A DNA stretch of 64,000 nt, from positions 5,755,728-5,819,727 of the forward strand of contig JAKGHH010000008.1 in assembly GCA_022828595.1 (NCBI GenBank), in the 5' to 3' direction. Below are positions 21,637-33,718 of the stretch, piece by piece; positions within the stretch are counted from its first letter, which is position 1; each line of letters starts with the position of its first letter. The DNA is from Nelumbo lutea. Taxonomy: Eukaryota; Streptophyta; Magnoliopsida; Proteales; Nelumbonaceae. The translations under genes were made by a program, and so were the position numbers. Below the pieces are notes generated by a model. The model searched no databases. It had not been told where the DNA came from and worked only from the letters and a program-made list of their open reading frames with translations.

Positions 21637-22237
21637 TAGGGGAGTCAATGGACCAGTTTTAGGTTGGACCCATTCAAATTAAAATAATGTTAGACAAAAT
21701 GGGCAGACCAATAAAACATATTGAATTGGAGCGGTCCAAACTTAATGGCCCAAAATATTTATTGGATTGGATTGGACATAGTCTATCCATAATTGATTTA
21801 TATTGGATTATGTCAGATTGAACCAATATCCAATCCATTGATAAAATATAAGAATATAGAGGTTTCAATAGACCATGGTTGGATTGAAACAAATCTAAAT
21901 GAAAACCAATTTGAACAGATTGTCAGACATTGAATTGAACGGATCCAAAATGGTCCAAAACAAGGTTCATAAATACCAATACACAAAAAGGTGTATCAGT
22001 ACTCAGTATCATGTGCTTTTTAGTTTTTTTTTTTTTTCATAATTTGATTTATATGTTTATATAGATATATTCATAAAAAAGTTCCCTAAAACACCTGCAG
22101 GTATTTTGGGATCAAAATATACTATACAATACACACAATACACACGAGCATATCGTATCAACAATATTGGATTGGAACTGGTCCATTTATAATGGACTCA
22201 TATTAGACTGGCTCTGACCGGACCGATGACACCCCTA
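21637..22237. mobile_element. hAT-type MITE, GGATTGGACC family, copy 2, interrupted
   Basis: Termini TAGGGGAGTCAATGG and CCGATGACACCCCTA. The interior matches the element at 804-1204, but between about 21962 and 22165 a second repeat is embedded (AGGTTCATAAATACCAATAC, then GTGTATCAGTACTCAGTATC, to CATATCGTATCAACA). The flanking octamers (CCCCCAAA and CTCCCGAC) match poorly, so the target site has decayed. Confidence 0.7.
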
Positions 22238-22650
22238 CTCCCGACAAAAGCTTTCTGAAGTCCATCTTATCTGGGAAGTGTTTTCTGATCACATTGATTC
22301 GTTCCCCTGATTCTGGTTGGCGCTATGATGTTATGTGTGGCAAAGGGCAGTCAGCCCCACCAGTGAATCCCATATAGATCTGCTGGTCGAGTGTTGGTCT
22401 TGTGGGGCAATTTTGGACCATCAAAAATCTGAAGTGAGCTCAGATTGTCATAGGGCAATGATACAGCTGAGCTGGCTATCGAAAAAAAAATATCAAGAAA
22501 ACTCAAATTCAGGTAAAACAAGGACGTTATAACCCCTAAAGAAAGTAAAGGCCAGACAGTGAGGCTCTCGATCAAGGAATTCCATGATATTGAAGGAGAG
22601 ATGCTAGCAAGATATTTGAATAGAACTGGCAATAGTTGTGCAACAAGTCA
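22238..22650 (+). pseudogene. unidentified coding-like relic
   Basis: The stretch has higher GC than its surroundings and several open pieces in different frames. One reads SFLKSILSGKCFLITLIR then GWRYDVMCGKGQ (22250-22365); another reads LSIKEFHDIEGEMLARYLNR (about 22560-22620). Stops and frame changes separate them. I match none to a family. It could be an old gene or transposon remnant. Confidence 0.3.
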
Positions 22651-23613
22651 GTAACCGAGGCAAAGAAGGCAAAAGAACACAGGCGTTCAACAAAATTCTT
22701 TGTTAATAAGAATTTCTTTGGATTTCTCTGGTGGTGGTGGGTCCTTCAGTCGTATAAGGAGGCGAGCTTCTGCATCACTCAGCTGTAACGGGTGCTTTCT
22801 CCTTTCTTTATCATTTTATCCTTTCATTTTGCATAGCGGGTTCCTCTTTTTGGACATACACTTTATACTGACCGAAAGGCATTACCCAATGTTGGTTTCA
22901 GGCTTCCAAATATCTGGGTTTTGGGAAGTGTAGGGGTAGATACAGACCTAACTTTTGGTTTCTTTTACACCCCACAAAGTGACCACTTGGTCTGAAATCC
23001 TTGTTCTCACACTAGTTAACCTGAGACAGTAAACGCACTAAATAACACACAGCTCAGCTCAGGTGGTGGTAGGTAGCAACCCTCATCATCATTCATATGG
23101 CAAGTTCTGGCTTCATAATACCATATTACATGGCAAAAAAAGCTCTCTTTTCACTTATTTATTTAGGCTAATATTTGATTATGTGTAAAATGAAGTAAAA
23201 TGAATGGTTTCCTTAGAAAATGATGAAGGAGAATGCAATTCTTTGTTCAGAAAATGATCTATGCAAAATTAGAAAGAATGCTATTCCATATAGTTAGTAC
23301 CCACTGTTTGAAGATAATTGTTTTCCATTGCCATTGAAACCAAACATCATTAAATGGCAAGATTCAGGGAAACATTTGTTTTCCTTCATCTGTGCAATTA
23401 AACAGAGCAAAAAGAAAATGTGAGGTCATATTTGCATTGGAAAAAAAAGAAAGAAAGAAGCATGCTTATATAGAGGCTGTGGACAAGAACACCAAGAAAC
23501 TAAAAATTGTTAATCTAAATGACAGATTTTATGTGATTTAAATTAGACCAATTTATCCATGTAATCCTGATTTTCTTAATTCTTGAGATAATCCTGATTA
23601 AGTACTCATACTC
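22651..23613. other. intergenic, nothing recognised
   Basis: No gene or clear repeat seen. Confidence 0.4.
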
Positions 23614-23660
23614 AGAATCTCATATCTTTTTTTTTTTGGGTATTTAAGAATCTCATATCT
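23614..23660 (-). mobile_element. 19-bp micro retro-insertion with 14-bp duplication
   Basis: AGAATCTCATATCT lies at 23614-23627 and 23647-23660. Only TTTTTTTTTTGGGTATTTA separates them: on the minus strand, TAAATACCC plus a poly(A) tail. It reads as an extreme 5'-truncated LINE insertion. Confidence 0.75.
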
Positions 23661-24401
23661 CAGTCTGTAAATTGTAGCCTCAATCATTTACTGTCAATTT
23701 CATCCATTATATAAGATGGATCTAAGCTTGAAAACATGTTGCAGGAATCCCCGAGCTATGGACAATTTGAAATGCAAGTGCGAACATCATTGTCATAATA
23801 CAAGTTATAAGCAACATAAAAATCTGAAGATTGGAAATAATAGGTTGCCATAATCACCATCCAAAGGAGGAGAGAATATGCGGTAAAGACTAACAATTCA
23901 ATTCACGATGAACTTCACTTTATTACTGTAATAATTCAATCCTGGGCAAGCAAGGAAACAATAAAAAATTGCTCCCCTACAAGGGAAGTTAAGAACAAAA
24001 GATGATCCAAGTCCCTGCAAGCGAACAGCTTACTTAAGTATTACCTAAGGGCTAAAACATTTACACATGGACTCAACATTTCTCATCTCAATGTGCTCTA
24101 CTAGGGCCCCTTTAACCTTTGCATTACATATAGGACTCTGTTTGACATAAAAGATGTAATTTATGTACATGAAGCTTTTTCCGTCCACCTTCACATCTAT
24201 ATGGACTTTGGGCAAATGGTGTGTTGTATACTTAAACAACTTCACCCCGTGCCAAAATTGAAGCCAATGACCCTCGAGACATTCAAGGTGTGTGTACACT
24301 TGAAGTTAGAATGCCTGAAGAACCGGTATTTATATGTATATGCCAAGGAGTAATAAATATAAGTGCTTCTTTATTTGATCGACTTTACATATTGCTACCT
24401 C
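23661..24401. other. 3' flank and 3' UTR of beta-galactosidase
   Basis: It contains candidate minus-strand polyadenylation signals: AATAAA just past the stop (TTTATT near 24371) and near 23920. The 84-codon minus ORF here is not gene-like. Confidence 0.4.
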
Positions 24402-27400
24402 TCAACTGCAGATGGCCTCAACCGAGAGTTTCTTCATGGTACTTGGGCATGGATCCCCACCAAAAACTTCAGGAGCAACAGTTACCGAGCACGTTTGCTG
24501 CCCAATGCAGTTCTGCAAGAGATCCTCCTGTGTTAAATTTTCTGAAAAACATTAGAAGAAAAAAGAAACAATGATATGCAACAAAATGTGAACCAGACTT
24601 GGGCAAACAGATCAGCTGAACATTGGCAACAGCTGTTCAAATATCTGTTCAAACCATAATGTCCCCAAAGGTTGGATACTTGTCCCCAGTAATAGATTGG
24701 TTACAAAATCTTGAAAACTCCACTTGGTGAGTTTGTAACTGAATTTTATCCACAAAATAACCATCAGTATTGCTTAATAACCTGATCTTTCCAACTCAGT
24801 AGGCCAGAAGGGCTTTAACTGAGCTGAGGCATTAGGGGACTCACCGATTTGCTAATAGTCAAAAAGATACTGTAAGATGGATATGGGATTTTAATCATTT
24901 TACCCTTTGAAAAGCATCATATGATTTGTGAGCATGACAGCTTCCTTCCTGAAAGCTTCCGCATACTCCTTGTGGTGTCCCAAAGCTAGCGAACTTTATT
25001 GATGAAATTTTTGTTCCAGGTGAGCACCAAAGATGGGCTTTCGGCCTTAGAGGTCTTTGGACTTTTCCAGAGGATTGCAACTCCCAATTTGTCAGTGTCG
25101 GCTGCCATTCATAAATATCAGCACAGACACTTTGTACAGTTCTTTTGTCCAAAGAAATCCAATTTGGATAACCACCCCATTCTTCAAAAATAACCAACTG
25201 GTTCCCAGTTGGCCTCAACCATGAGCGTGGGACATGATACCTGAAATTAGCAGTTTCTTATAAGTTGGTCATGAATTAATGTTGTAAGATGCAGATTATA
25301 CTTTTTTAGAATGTTGTCCTACCATCTTTGGGATGCTTCTCCGCAATTAGTTCGGCATTTTTTCTCATCATATGTTCCAGCATAATTACAGCCACCACAA
25401 GAACCATAAGCTTTATATGCAGGCCAGTAGCGACCAATGCTTTCACCATTTATCCATATTTGACCTTTGCCCATACTCCCCATATCTAAAGCCAATGGCT
25501 CATTCCCACCTGGTGCATTGAATGTAGTCTGGACACATTACCAAAATAAAGGATGCCTTAGTGAATGAAAGCCAGCCATTAAACTTCATGTTATAAACTA
25601 GAATATCAGTCACCTGGTGCATAGACAACTATTGATTGCACCAGCAAAGAGTGACTTGGTGTCTTACTCCAAAAAGAAAAGAAAAAAAAAATGGAGAAGG
25701 TAGAAGGTTGTAAAAGAGTTGGAGAAAGACCAAACAAAACATGATCTAAAGTGGCAAAATATAATCTAAGAACTTGCAATTTGATGGAAATCATGGCTCT
25801 TAATAGAGTATAATGGAGGAATAGGATTTGTGTTGCTAACTCCAAATAGTTGGAATTAAGGCTGGTTGAGTTGGGATTATATCAGAAGAGTGCTATTAGA
25901 GTCCTTAATTGAGGCTCAGTCCTCCTCACCTTATACCATGTCATAGGCTGCTTTTGAGCCACTGAAGACACCTCCCACTCAACAGAAGAACTTCCACTTA
26001 GTGAATGGATGCCCATAGTTTCACCCTTTAAACCAATCTGCATAGGAGCATCCAAAGGAATTATTCTCTCTATAGCATGGTTGCAAGAGGATGTATACAG
26101 CGGAGATTATTGGAAAACAAACCTTGTAAGACCATTTCTGCCATGACAAGTCTCTTTGCCCCTCATTAAGGCCCTTCAAGGTTACTGGACCAAGTACTCC
26201 AGCATTCCAAGTCTCAAAATGTGGGCCAACATTCTGAACTCAATGACATGCAACAGATATTTTAGATTAGTCAAATTTGCTTGAATTCACAGAGTTGCAA
26301 GAACATATACAGAATGTGCAAGAACAAACCGGGAGGCCAACAGCTATGCTTAACAGAGAGATTTTGTTAATGCCAGCAATCAACTTCACTTTGTCACTGA
26401 ATGTCAATTTTGGATTCTCTAAACTTCCATACACAGTTCCTGACAGAGGCAATGGCTAATTGTTAAAAACAAGATAGAAGGAAGAAAAAAAAGGAATTGG
26501 ATGAACTACAAAGAATATGGCAAAGTAGTTTGCATACTTCCATCAAATGTCACAACTGCATGCCTACCTGATAACTGACCATTGATGAAAACATGCAGAG
26601 CATGGCCTGCCGATAAAACAGTGAGGACAGGATACTGTCCATTCCTCAAAAATGCTTCATTGGGATCAATCTTAACACTGCACAGAAGGAATAATATGAA
26701 TAAACGATTAGGAACTAGGCAGGAATATCATCACCATCATCATCATAACAATGATAAAAAAGATACTAATAACAACAATACTAATAATAATCACAATAAT
26801 CAAGGTTCAAAGTATCAATGCCCTGTATCAGGTGTATCATATTGTATCTTGGGGTCACTGAAACAGCATATAATGGGGGTTGGGGATTTGAATGTTCTAA
26901 AATGTTAGAACATGATGTGATAGGACCCTGTTGATACTTTGAACCATGACAATAATAATATAATTGATGATCATCATCAACATCATCTAAGCATTATCCC
27001 AACTATATGGAGTCAACTACAAGAATCCTTTTTCACCAATCCCTGCTGTTTAATGTCATGTACATTATTAAATTTGAGCACTTGAATCATTTATTGCTAC
27101 TTTGACCCGTGTCCTTTTCTATTATTATTTCTACACTAATGGAAATAATAGTAGGATGATGATGGAGGTGACTTTTGATGGCATATCTAATTTTGTTTTG
27201 ACAATGTCTTAAAGAAGGTAGTGCCATGATAGATTGAGTACTCACTCTGTCATGTACCACAAATAATCTGAGGCATCTCTTGTGACGTTTATCTGCTCCA
27301 GCAATCCAACTGTTGTAAATGAGTTGTCATCGTAAGAGGCAGTCTCTTCATTGTATGACTGCCAAGAGAACCCTCTATAAACGGGAGTCATTTTCATCTG

Positions 27401-30400
27401 TGAGCCTTGAGCACCAACCTATACAGAGATTGAATCCAATGTCAAAAGCCTTCTTATTAGGAATTTTTCAATAAAGAAAATCCATAGGAGGTTTTAAGAA
27501 GCTTTTTAAATGTTATTCAGTATTACTTGGGGAAATATATCAAGACAATGGAAAAAGAAAAAGAAAATAGATGTTGAAGGTTTTTGATATCATCATTACA
27601 CTATGCATAGCAATGTCTCACAAAGAACATCACCACATATTTCTTTTGAAGTTTTTGTTCCAGATTTTAAAAATTACACTGTGTTCTTGCAAAAAGAAAT
27701 TAAAGTTCATTATCTTGTAAAAACTCAAAGTTCAGAGACAAAGGTTTAGGTAAACATCAGACACTCTTACAGATGCTACTTGAAATAAATACATGAGTAT
27801 CAGCTTAGTAAGAGTTTTTTCCTCACCCTTGCAGTATTGAAAACTGTATTTTTGCAGTCAGGAAGGATGCTAATTGACCATGGAGGCAAGTTGTAGTGCA
27901 TATTCCCAAAAGCCACTGTTGCATAAGACCTTGAATCATAGTTTGCAAGGAATGCAGCACAAGCTCCTGATCTTGACTTGAAGACATGAGCCTGGATATA
28001 AAGCAGGCAGTTTTTATTTGAGGCTTGAGGTTGGTTAAAAGGTATTAATTCCAAGATCAATGCAGATGCTGCAAATTGAGAAAAAGGCCAAAAGAGATGG
28101 TATGTAAAAGAACTTTATAGAGCAGAAGTAAACTTACCTCTTGATTATTTCCCAGTGATATCACAGTGGGATCTGTAGAAACCAAAGCTGGTTCGCACAA
28201 CTTGATTGCTTTATGTAGGTCTCTCAAATGACCATATTTAGGTTCCCTGAGTAGTCCTACAAGTAAAATGGAGGATCTGGTAAGACTGACCTGGAATATA
28301 TTACTATTTCCAAAGATTAATTGGAGTTGGCTAATAAATGAACTCTGCTAATGAGTTGGATTAACGCTTTAGAGAGAATATGTTCCTGTTAAAATATGCA
28401 AATTTAAAGTTCAAGATGAAGGCGGGCAAGTTCTCTGGAGCTGTAAGAAATTATATACAGAAGGCAGGAAAATTGCTGGAATAGTCAAAGTATGAGATTA
28501 CTATAGACCATTCCAAACAGTCTATAGTAGCCAATCCTACATGTGAAGCAGCTAATAACTAATAAGTAATAGAGGGGGACCCACCATACTATGTGAATCT
28601 GCTACACGAAAAGTTGCATCAACTAGGAATAACGTAACCATCTTATTTATCATTCTCCAGACAGATGGAATATAATAATCCATCTGAAAATATCAACAGA
28701 GACAATGTTCTCATAATCTGGTTGTGCCACCAAAAGGTTTTTAGTTTTATCTCCCAATAGTTATCTCCCTGCTCTTTACACATGCCAGAGCATAGTTACC
28801 TGATTATTTTGCATTCAAAATTTGTATTTCACAACCCTTCAGTAAACCAGGTTCACTAGTGGTGGATTCTATTTTTATTCCTTGATTGCAGTGCAGAGTT
28901 ATTGGTAAGGTGTCATTCACAGTATAATTTGTTTTTTGGTATCACAAGTATGGTGTATCTCATTACATGAACATGGTAGACAAATTATAAGTAGAAAAAA
29001 AAAGTTTTTGAGTGAAACAGAAAGTTTTGTTTTGCATGTCTGAGACAAGTTGATGGTATAAAAGCAAAGGAAGCTTTTTAATTCCTATTTTTCCAAGGTT
29101 ATGTTGTTTTCCTTAACAACATATCTAATAGGAGTACTTTTTTCTGTAAATTGTCAAATTAGTAGGTTTCTTTAAAATACCAAAATTTTGGTCACATATT
29201 TCTTTAAGATAGTGGGTTGTCTGATATATGCTGGGCTCTTTTTTTATTGGCTGAATTAATGTGAACTGATTTGCAAATCACAAATTAGGTAACCATGTGC
29301 CAGAGAAATGGCCATTACTCTTGTACTTGGTGCATGGCTATTGGGTTCAAGAATGTACACCACTTCTAACACTGCAAATCTTAAGAACGTACCATATTCA
29401 TCAAGTGGAGCATCATAGTCATAGCTAGTGGATATGAAGGGACCACCAGCTGTCCGGCCAAAATTTGTTCCTCCATGGTACTGGAGCACAAAATTAAAAC
29501 AGAAACAGCTTCAGTTGAATTGATTCTGGAATTGCCATGTACCAGTTTGATATGAACTACTTGGTATAAACAAAATTCAGATAAGGTCCCAACAGCCTTT
29601 GCAATCGTGCATTGGGAACATCTCCCTTGTCTTCCACGGCAAGATGTTCCCAATGTGTAGCTGAAATAGCTGTTGGGACCCTTATTGGGACTACATCCAG
29701 TCTCATATAAATAACAAACACTAGAACATACCATGTAATAATTGACAAATGATCCACCTTTCTGTATAAACTTGGCAACTGAAAATGCTAAATCTTCAAC
29801 TGGTCGATGAGGAACTGGACCACCAAACTCTGTGTACCTAGGGGTTGAAACATAGAGATAGTTAAGCTAAAATGCATTTTATAATATAAAATGAGGTCTA
29901 CACTCTTAAATCGATGTTCAAAGAAACAGAAAAATAGCATGCAGTATTGATTTCGGAGTAACAAGTAGACACAATTTACCAGCCAGTCCAGGCTTCCGTC
30001 CACATTTTTGGTTTATAGGCTTTGTTAGGAGTGAACCAATCACAGTAGAAACCATTGCAGGCGTTTATCTGTTGCAGGATGGGCAAAAAAATTAAAGGAA
30101 GCAGAAGGGATCATATACATGACACTCCTAAAAGTTTTGGTTGCTCAAGACAATAATAATAAGACAACCTCTCAAATATCACACATACATATGAAATTCA
30201 ATAGTTGACAAATTCAGCCGGAATGAAGGAGAAATAGATTACTTAAACAATCTGATCAAATATATTCTTCTTTTTCCTTTTCATCTGGGAGTGTCAACAA
30301 AAGAAATTAAGAACATACAAAGCCGTTCCACAGGAAATTAAGAGCAAACAAAGTATAACAGATAGACTCAGAGAACACAGACTAACTATCTGAGGTATGT

Positions 30401-32042
30401 GCCAACGAAAACAAAATTCTTCTCATGTTGATTCATGTCCACTCAAGTAGAACTCCACTAAGAAAGGAAGAGCATGTTACATGAGAAGAGCCCAAGAACG
30501 ATTTTAGGAAAATGACAAGAAGGTAAAAAAGGAAGAGTTAAAAAATAAAAGAAAGGAAAAAAAAAAAAGAAATGCAGAAGCGCTTACGACTGGATCAGGA
30601 GCATCATCTTGCTTGCACATGACCCATGGAACTCCAGTGCCAAGACCAACGGCCATTTGTGCTGCCCATTTAGTATAAGCTCGTCCAGGAGCACCAATTT
30701 CCCACTCAACTGGTCCATATTCATTCTCTATCTGCGAGGGGAATTCGGTGAGGATCACTCATCAGTTCTGATACACTTAAACATTCTTTTTCAGTGAGTT
30801 GCGATTTAAAATTTTTTATTTTCCGTTCATTTAAGATTCTACACGGAAATAAGTTCAGTTCTGGAAACAATGGAGGTGGTCATAATGGGTTACTTCAGTT
30901 ATCTATTGGTTTACCTGTGACAGAATTATCGGACCACCCTGAGACTGAAATAATCCTTCTGCTTTCATCATGTCTACGATCTTTTTCGTAAAACCTTGCA
31001 TTGCCGCCTTTATTGTAATCAATTGTAGTCGTCAAGAAGTCAAAACCAAAGGAGAATCAATCAATATAATCGTATAAAGGAACTCCGGAAAAAAGAAAAG
31101 AATTTGACAGGGAAATTGGAAGGTGCAAGGAAAGAACCCAAGTATCCAACCTTGAAAGGCTGGTTGTCTGTTCTGAAACTGATACCCGGAACGTATTTCA
31201 TCCAAACAGGGAAACCCCTGAAATGAAAAACAAAATAGACTGCTTAACATTTCAGAGACCACTTGCATTTTTACAAAAGACGTTAGAGTGGGAAACTAAA
31301 ACAGAGTATTTTTTTCGCTATTTTGTCATTTTAATACTTTTCTTATTACCCGAAATTCCATTCGGCGCAAACATAGGGGCCGATTCGGAGATGAACATAA
31401 AGGCCTGCCTGCTGAACCAGCTTGATAAATCGAACCAAATCGTACCTTCCCTCAAAATAATACTACAAACAAATTTGAAGAAAAATAAATAATATTAATG
31501 TTTCTATACAAAAAATAATTCATACATAATGAAAAAAAATTCAAATAAAGATTGAAGCATTGACATTACTTTGCCTGGGGAAGGTTCATGGCCATTCCAG
31601 AAAACGTAGGTTTGAATAACATCCAAACCTCCATCTTTGGCCTTCTGAATAAGATCCGGCCACATCTGCAACCAGCCCAAAAGAAAAATGCAACCAAATA
31701 AAATCATTAAAAACAACCCAAAAATCAATAAAAGAGAAAAGTTGAAAAAAAAAATACAGAGCTACCCATTAAACTGGATAGCTACAACTATAAAGCGGGA
31801 CGAAGCTGCAGCAAAAACACACGCGCACAGACACCCATTAGCCACATTTGCGTTAATACCTCAGGAGTGCTTCGTGGGTAGTGAATAGATCCCGAAATAA
31901 GGATCCTCCTCTTCCCATTGATGACTATGGCTTTCTGGTCGTAAATTACAGAAGCTGTAACAGACGAAAACCATGAAAACAGGAAGAGAAACAACAACGT
32001 GCTGGTTCCCAACACGTTCCACGTTACAAGTCTGGATCCCAT
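24402..32042 (-). CDS. BGAL: beta-galactosidase, GH35 with C-terminal lectin domain, 19 exons
   Basis: A secreted plant beta-galactosidase (BGAL1-like) that removes terminal galactose from cell-wall polymers. Exons: 32042-31860, 31665-31570, 31462-31350, 31217-31151, 31007-30915, 30731-30588, 30068-29980, 29837-29732, 29480-29393, 28256-28138, 27991-27827, 27418-27246, 26677-26568, 26439-26330, 26233-26123, 26037-25930, 25528-25323, 25240-24904, 24512-24402. All introns are GT/AG and all phases agree, giving 842 residues and TGA. Signal peptide about 1-30. GH35 signature [13 protein letters not shown] with acid/base Glu188; nucleophile Glu257 in WTEAWTGW. Jelly-roll domains follow. Residues about 757-842 ([13 protein letters not shown] to [11 protein letters not shown]) form the Cys-rich galactose/rhamnose-binding lectin domain. 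No defect was seen. The exon 5 acceptor (AATAAAG) lacks the usual T-rich lead. Confidence 0.95.
26718..26800. repeat. simple ATC/AAT repeat in BGAL intron 12
   Basis: Degenerate CAT/ATC and AAT/AAC trinucleotides (ATCATCACCATCATCATCAT, then AATAACAACAATACTAATAA) border the MITE that follows. Confidence 0.7.
26804..26945. mobile_element. MITE in BGAL intron 12, GGTTCAAAGTATC ends
   Basis: A 142-bp element with inverted ends GGTTCAAAGTATCAA and TTGATACTTTGAACC. The inner parts (CCTGTATCAGG and GATAGGACCCTG) are also partly complementary. The ends recall the repeat embedded at about 21962-22165. The target duplication is not clear. Confidence 0.7.
26967..27068 (-). mobile_element. RTE LINE 3' end in BGAL intron 12
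   Basis: On the minus strand it reads GGATTCTTGTAGTTGACTCC, ATATAGTTGGGATAATGC and TTAGATGATGTTGATGATGA, ending in the GAT-type trinucleotide tail of RTE elements. It matches the longer copy at 62571-63036. It is inserted in the same transcriptional sense as BGAL. Confidence 0.75.
29582..29684. mobile_element. 103-bp foldback MITE in BGAL intron 8
   Basis: The left arm TAAGGTCCCAACAGCCTTTG…CATTGGGAACATCT pairs over about 45 nt with AGATGTTCCCAATG…GCTGTTGGGACCCTTA. The loop is short (about 15 nt). An intronic transcript would fold into a long hairpin. It belongs to the GGTTCCAACA family of 21342-21462. Confidence 0.75.
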
Positions 32043-32321
32043 GGCGTCTGCTTCTCAAAGCAAGGGATTTTCGTTATTCTTCCTTTCCACTTTGTTCTTT
32101 TTCTTTCTTATGTTAGAAAGAGAGGGAGAAGAACCGCGGGAAAAGAAAATAAAACAAGAGTGAAGAACAGCTGTTCTGTTTTTCTTCTCTTCTTTTACAC
32201 CACTTTCTTCTTTTGAGAAGAAAGAAAACGAAAAAAAATTACGTCTAAGAAGAGAGACAGAGACAAGTAATGCAGAATTCTAATGCCGAATTGGCTTGCA
32301 AATCGAGAAGCCTTGGGCTGG

Positions 32322-32328
32322 CTTTATA
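32322..32328 (-). promoter_or_regulatory. candidate TATA box of beta-galactosidase
   Basis: TATAAAG on the minus strand lies 286 bp upstream of the ATG. A C/T-rich leader (GA-rich on the plus strand, 32050-32265) follows, which fits a 5' UTR of about 250 nt. Confidence 0.5.
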
Positions 32329-32339
32329 CAAATGGAACC

Positions 32340-33469
32340 GAGGGGCCTGAAAAGGACAGAGGGACCCCGCTTTTCTGCCTGACCCCATTTCTGACGCGGA
32401 GCTTCATCCAATTAGTTTTTTTTTTTTTTTCTTTTATATTTTCTGTTTGTTCAGCTCTTTTTGTTCTCCTTTCTTTTGGTAATTGAATAACAATGGTGAA
32501 AGTATTAATCGTAATAAAAAGTCATTAAAACAGTAGTTCAGTTAACAAAAGTGCTCATAAGCTTCATAATACATTAGTTTATTATTTTTTCTGATACGAG
32601 AGATTCCATGCTCAGTCCTATATGGTCGGTTTCTAGTCTCTGAACTCTTCTATACTTTTATTGTCTCACATTGAATGTTGTTTACCTACGCACGAACAGA
32701 CTCGAGTATTAAAATACTAGTCACGGGTTAACAGTTTCACACCGGCCCTCACCTCACTGTACCAATCAAAGTGAGAAAAATATCATAAAACAATCAACAA
32801 AGGAACAGGGTCAGAGGGTCTCTCTCTCTGTTCTCCTGGTGTGATGAAGCCATTTGGAGACCTGAATAACCCTGTTTTCCGGTCTCATTATTGACCTGTA
32901 TCCCCTTTAGTTTGCAAAATCTATACAATAACTATGCTTGTATGGATCTTCACTGGAATTCTAGAATTAGCAGGATGGGTTTAATGGCTGAGCAGAGTTT
33001 GGATACAGGGAGAGAAATTTCAAAGGTAAAAAAATCGATTTTGATATGGGTGAAAAAAAAAATAGAAGGTGATTTAGCAATCGGAACCAAATTAGGGGAG
33101 AGGAAATGAAATTGAATGCTGACTACAAAGTACCTGCCCACGGTAGGTGTTGTTTGGCTTTTTTACTTCGATGTATATTAATTGTTCGATGAGGAAATCA
33201 GTCTGAGTTCGAGACTTTTAATACATATCACGTGCAGAAGCAAAAGCAAACACGAGCAGTAGAGACCATTCTGAGAGAGAAAAAAAGTAGGTGTTGATGG
33301 GGTTGTTTTTGTTTTAATTTCCACTGCCGAATCCCTTTTTCCTAATATACACCAAACTGGTTCATTTTGGTACAATTGACGATTCTTCCCATTTTACCTT
33401 GATTGGTTCCATCGATTTGGTTCACAATTGACCATGTTTTTTATGGGACTCAGTGAGGATAAGCCTAAT
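32340..33469. other. intergenic upstream of beta-galactosidase
   Basis: Presumed distal promoter. T-rich and A-rich tracts; no gene or mobile-element ends recognised. Confidence 0.4.
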
Positions 33470-33718
33470 TTAATAGTCATTTGGGAGGGTTTATTGAATA
33501 AATAAGTGCTTATTATAGGATAAGTGTTTATCCTAAGGTGTTTGGTGAAAAACACTTACTTTCGAATGGATGTGGCGGGCCAAGACAGGCCAGAAGCTCA
33601 ATAAGCACTTAAAAAAAAAAAAACGCATTTCAAAGAAAGGGCAAATTTTTTACTTTATTCAAAATGAGCTTATTTCTTGAAAAAGTAATTATTCAGCCAT
33701 ATTTCCTAAACATATATA

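Noticed and set aside
26530..26567. In-frame continuation [11 protein letters not shown] after BGAL exon 13
   Set aside because: The next exon ([12 protein letters not shown]) joins in phase with canonical sites and gives the expected family sequence; the extra residues are intron.
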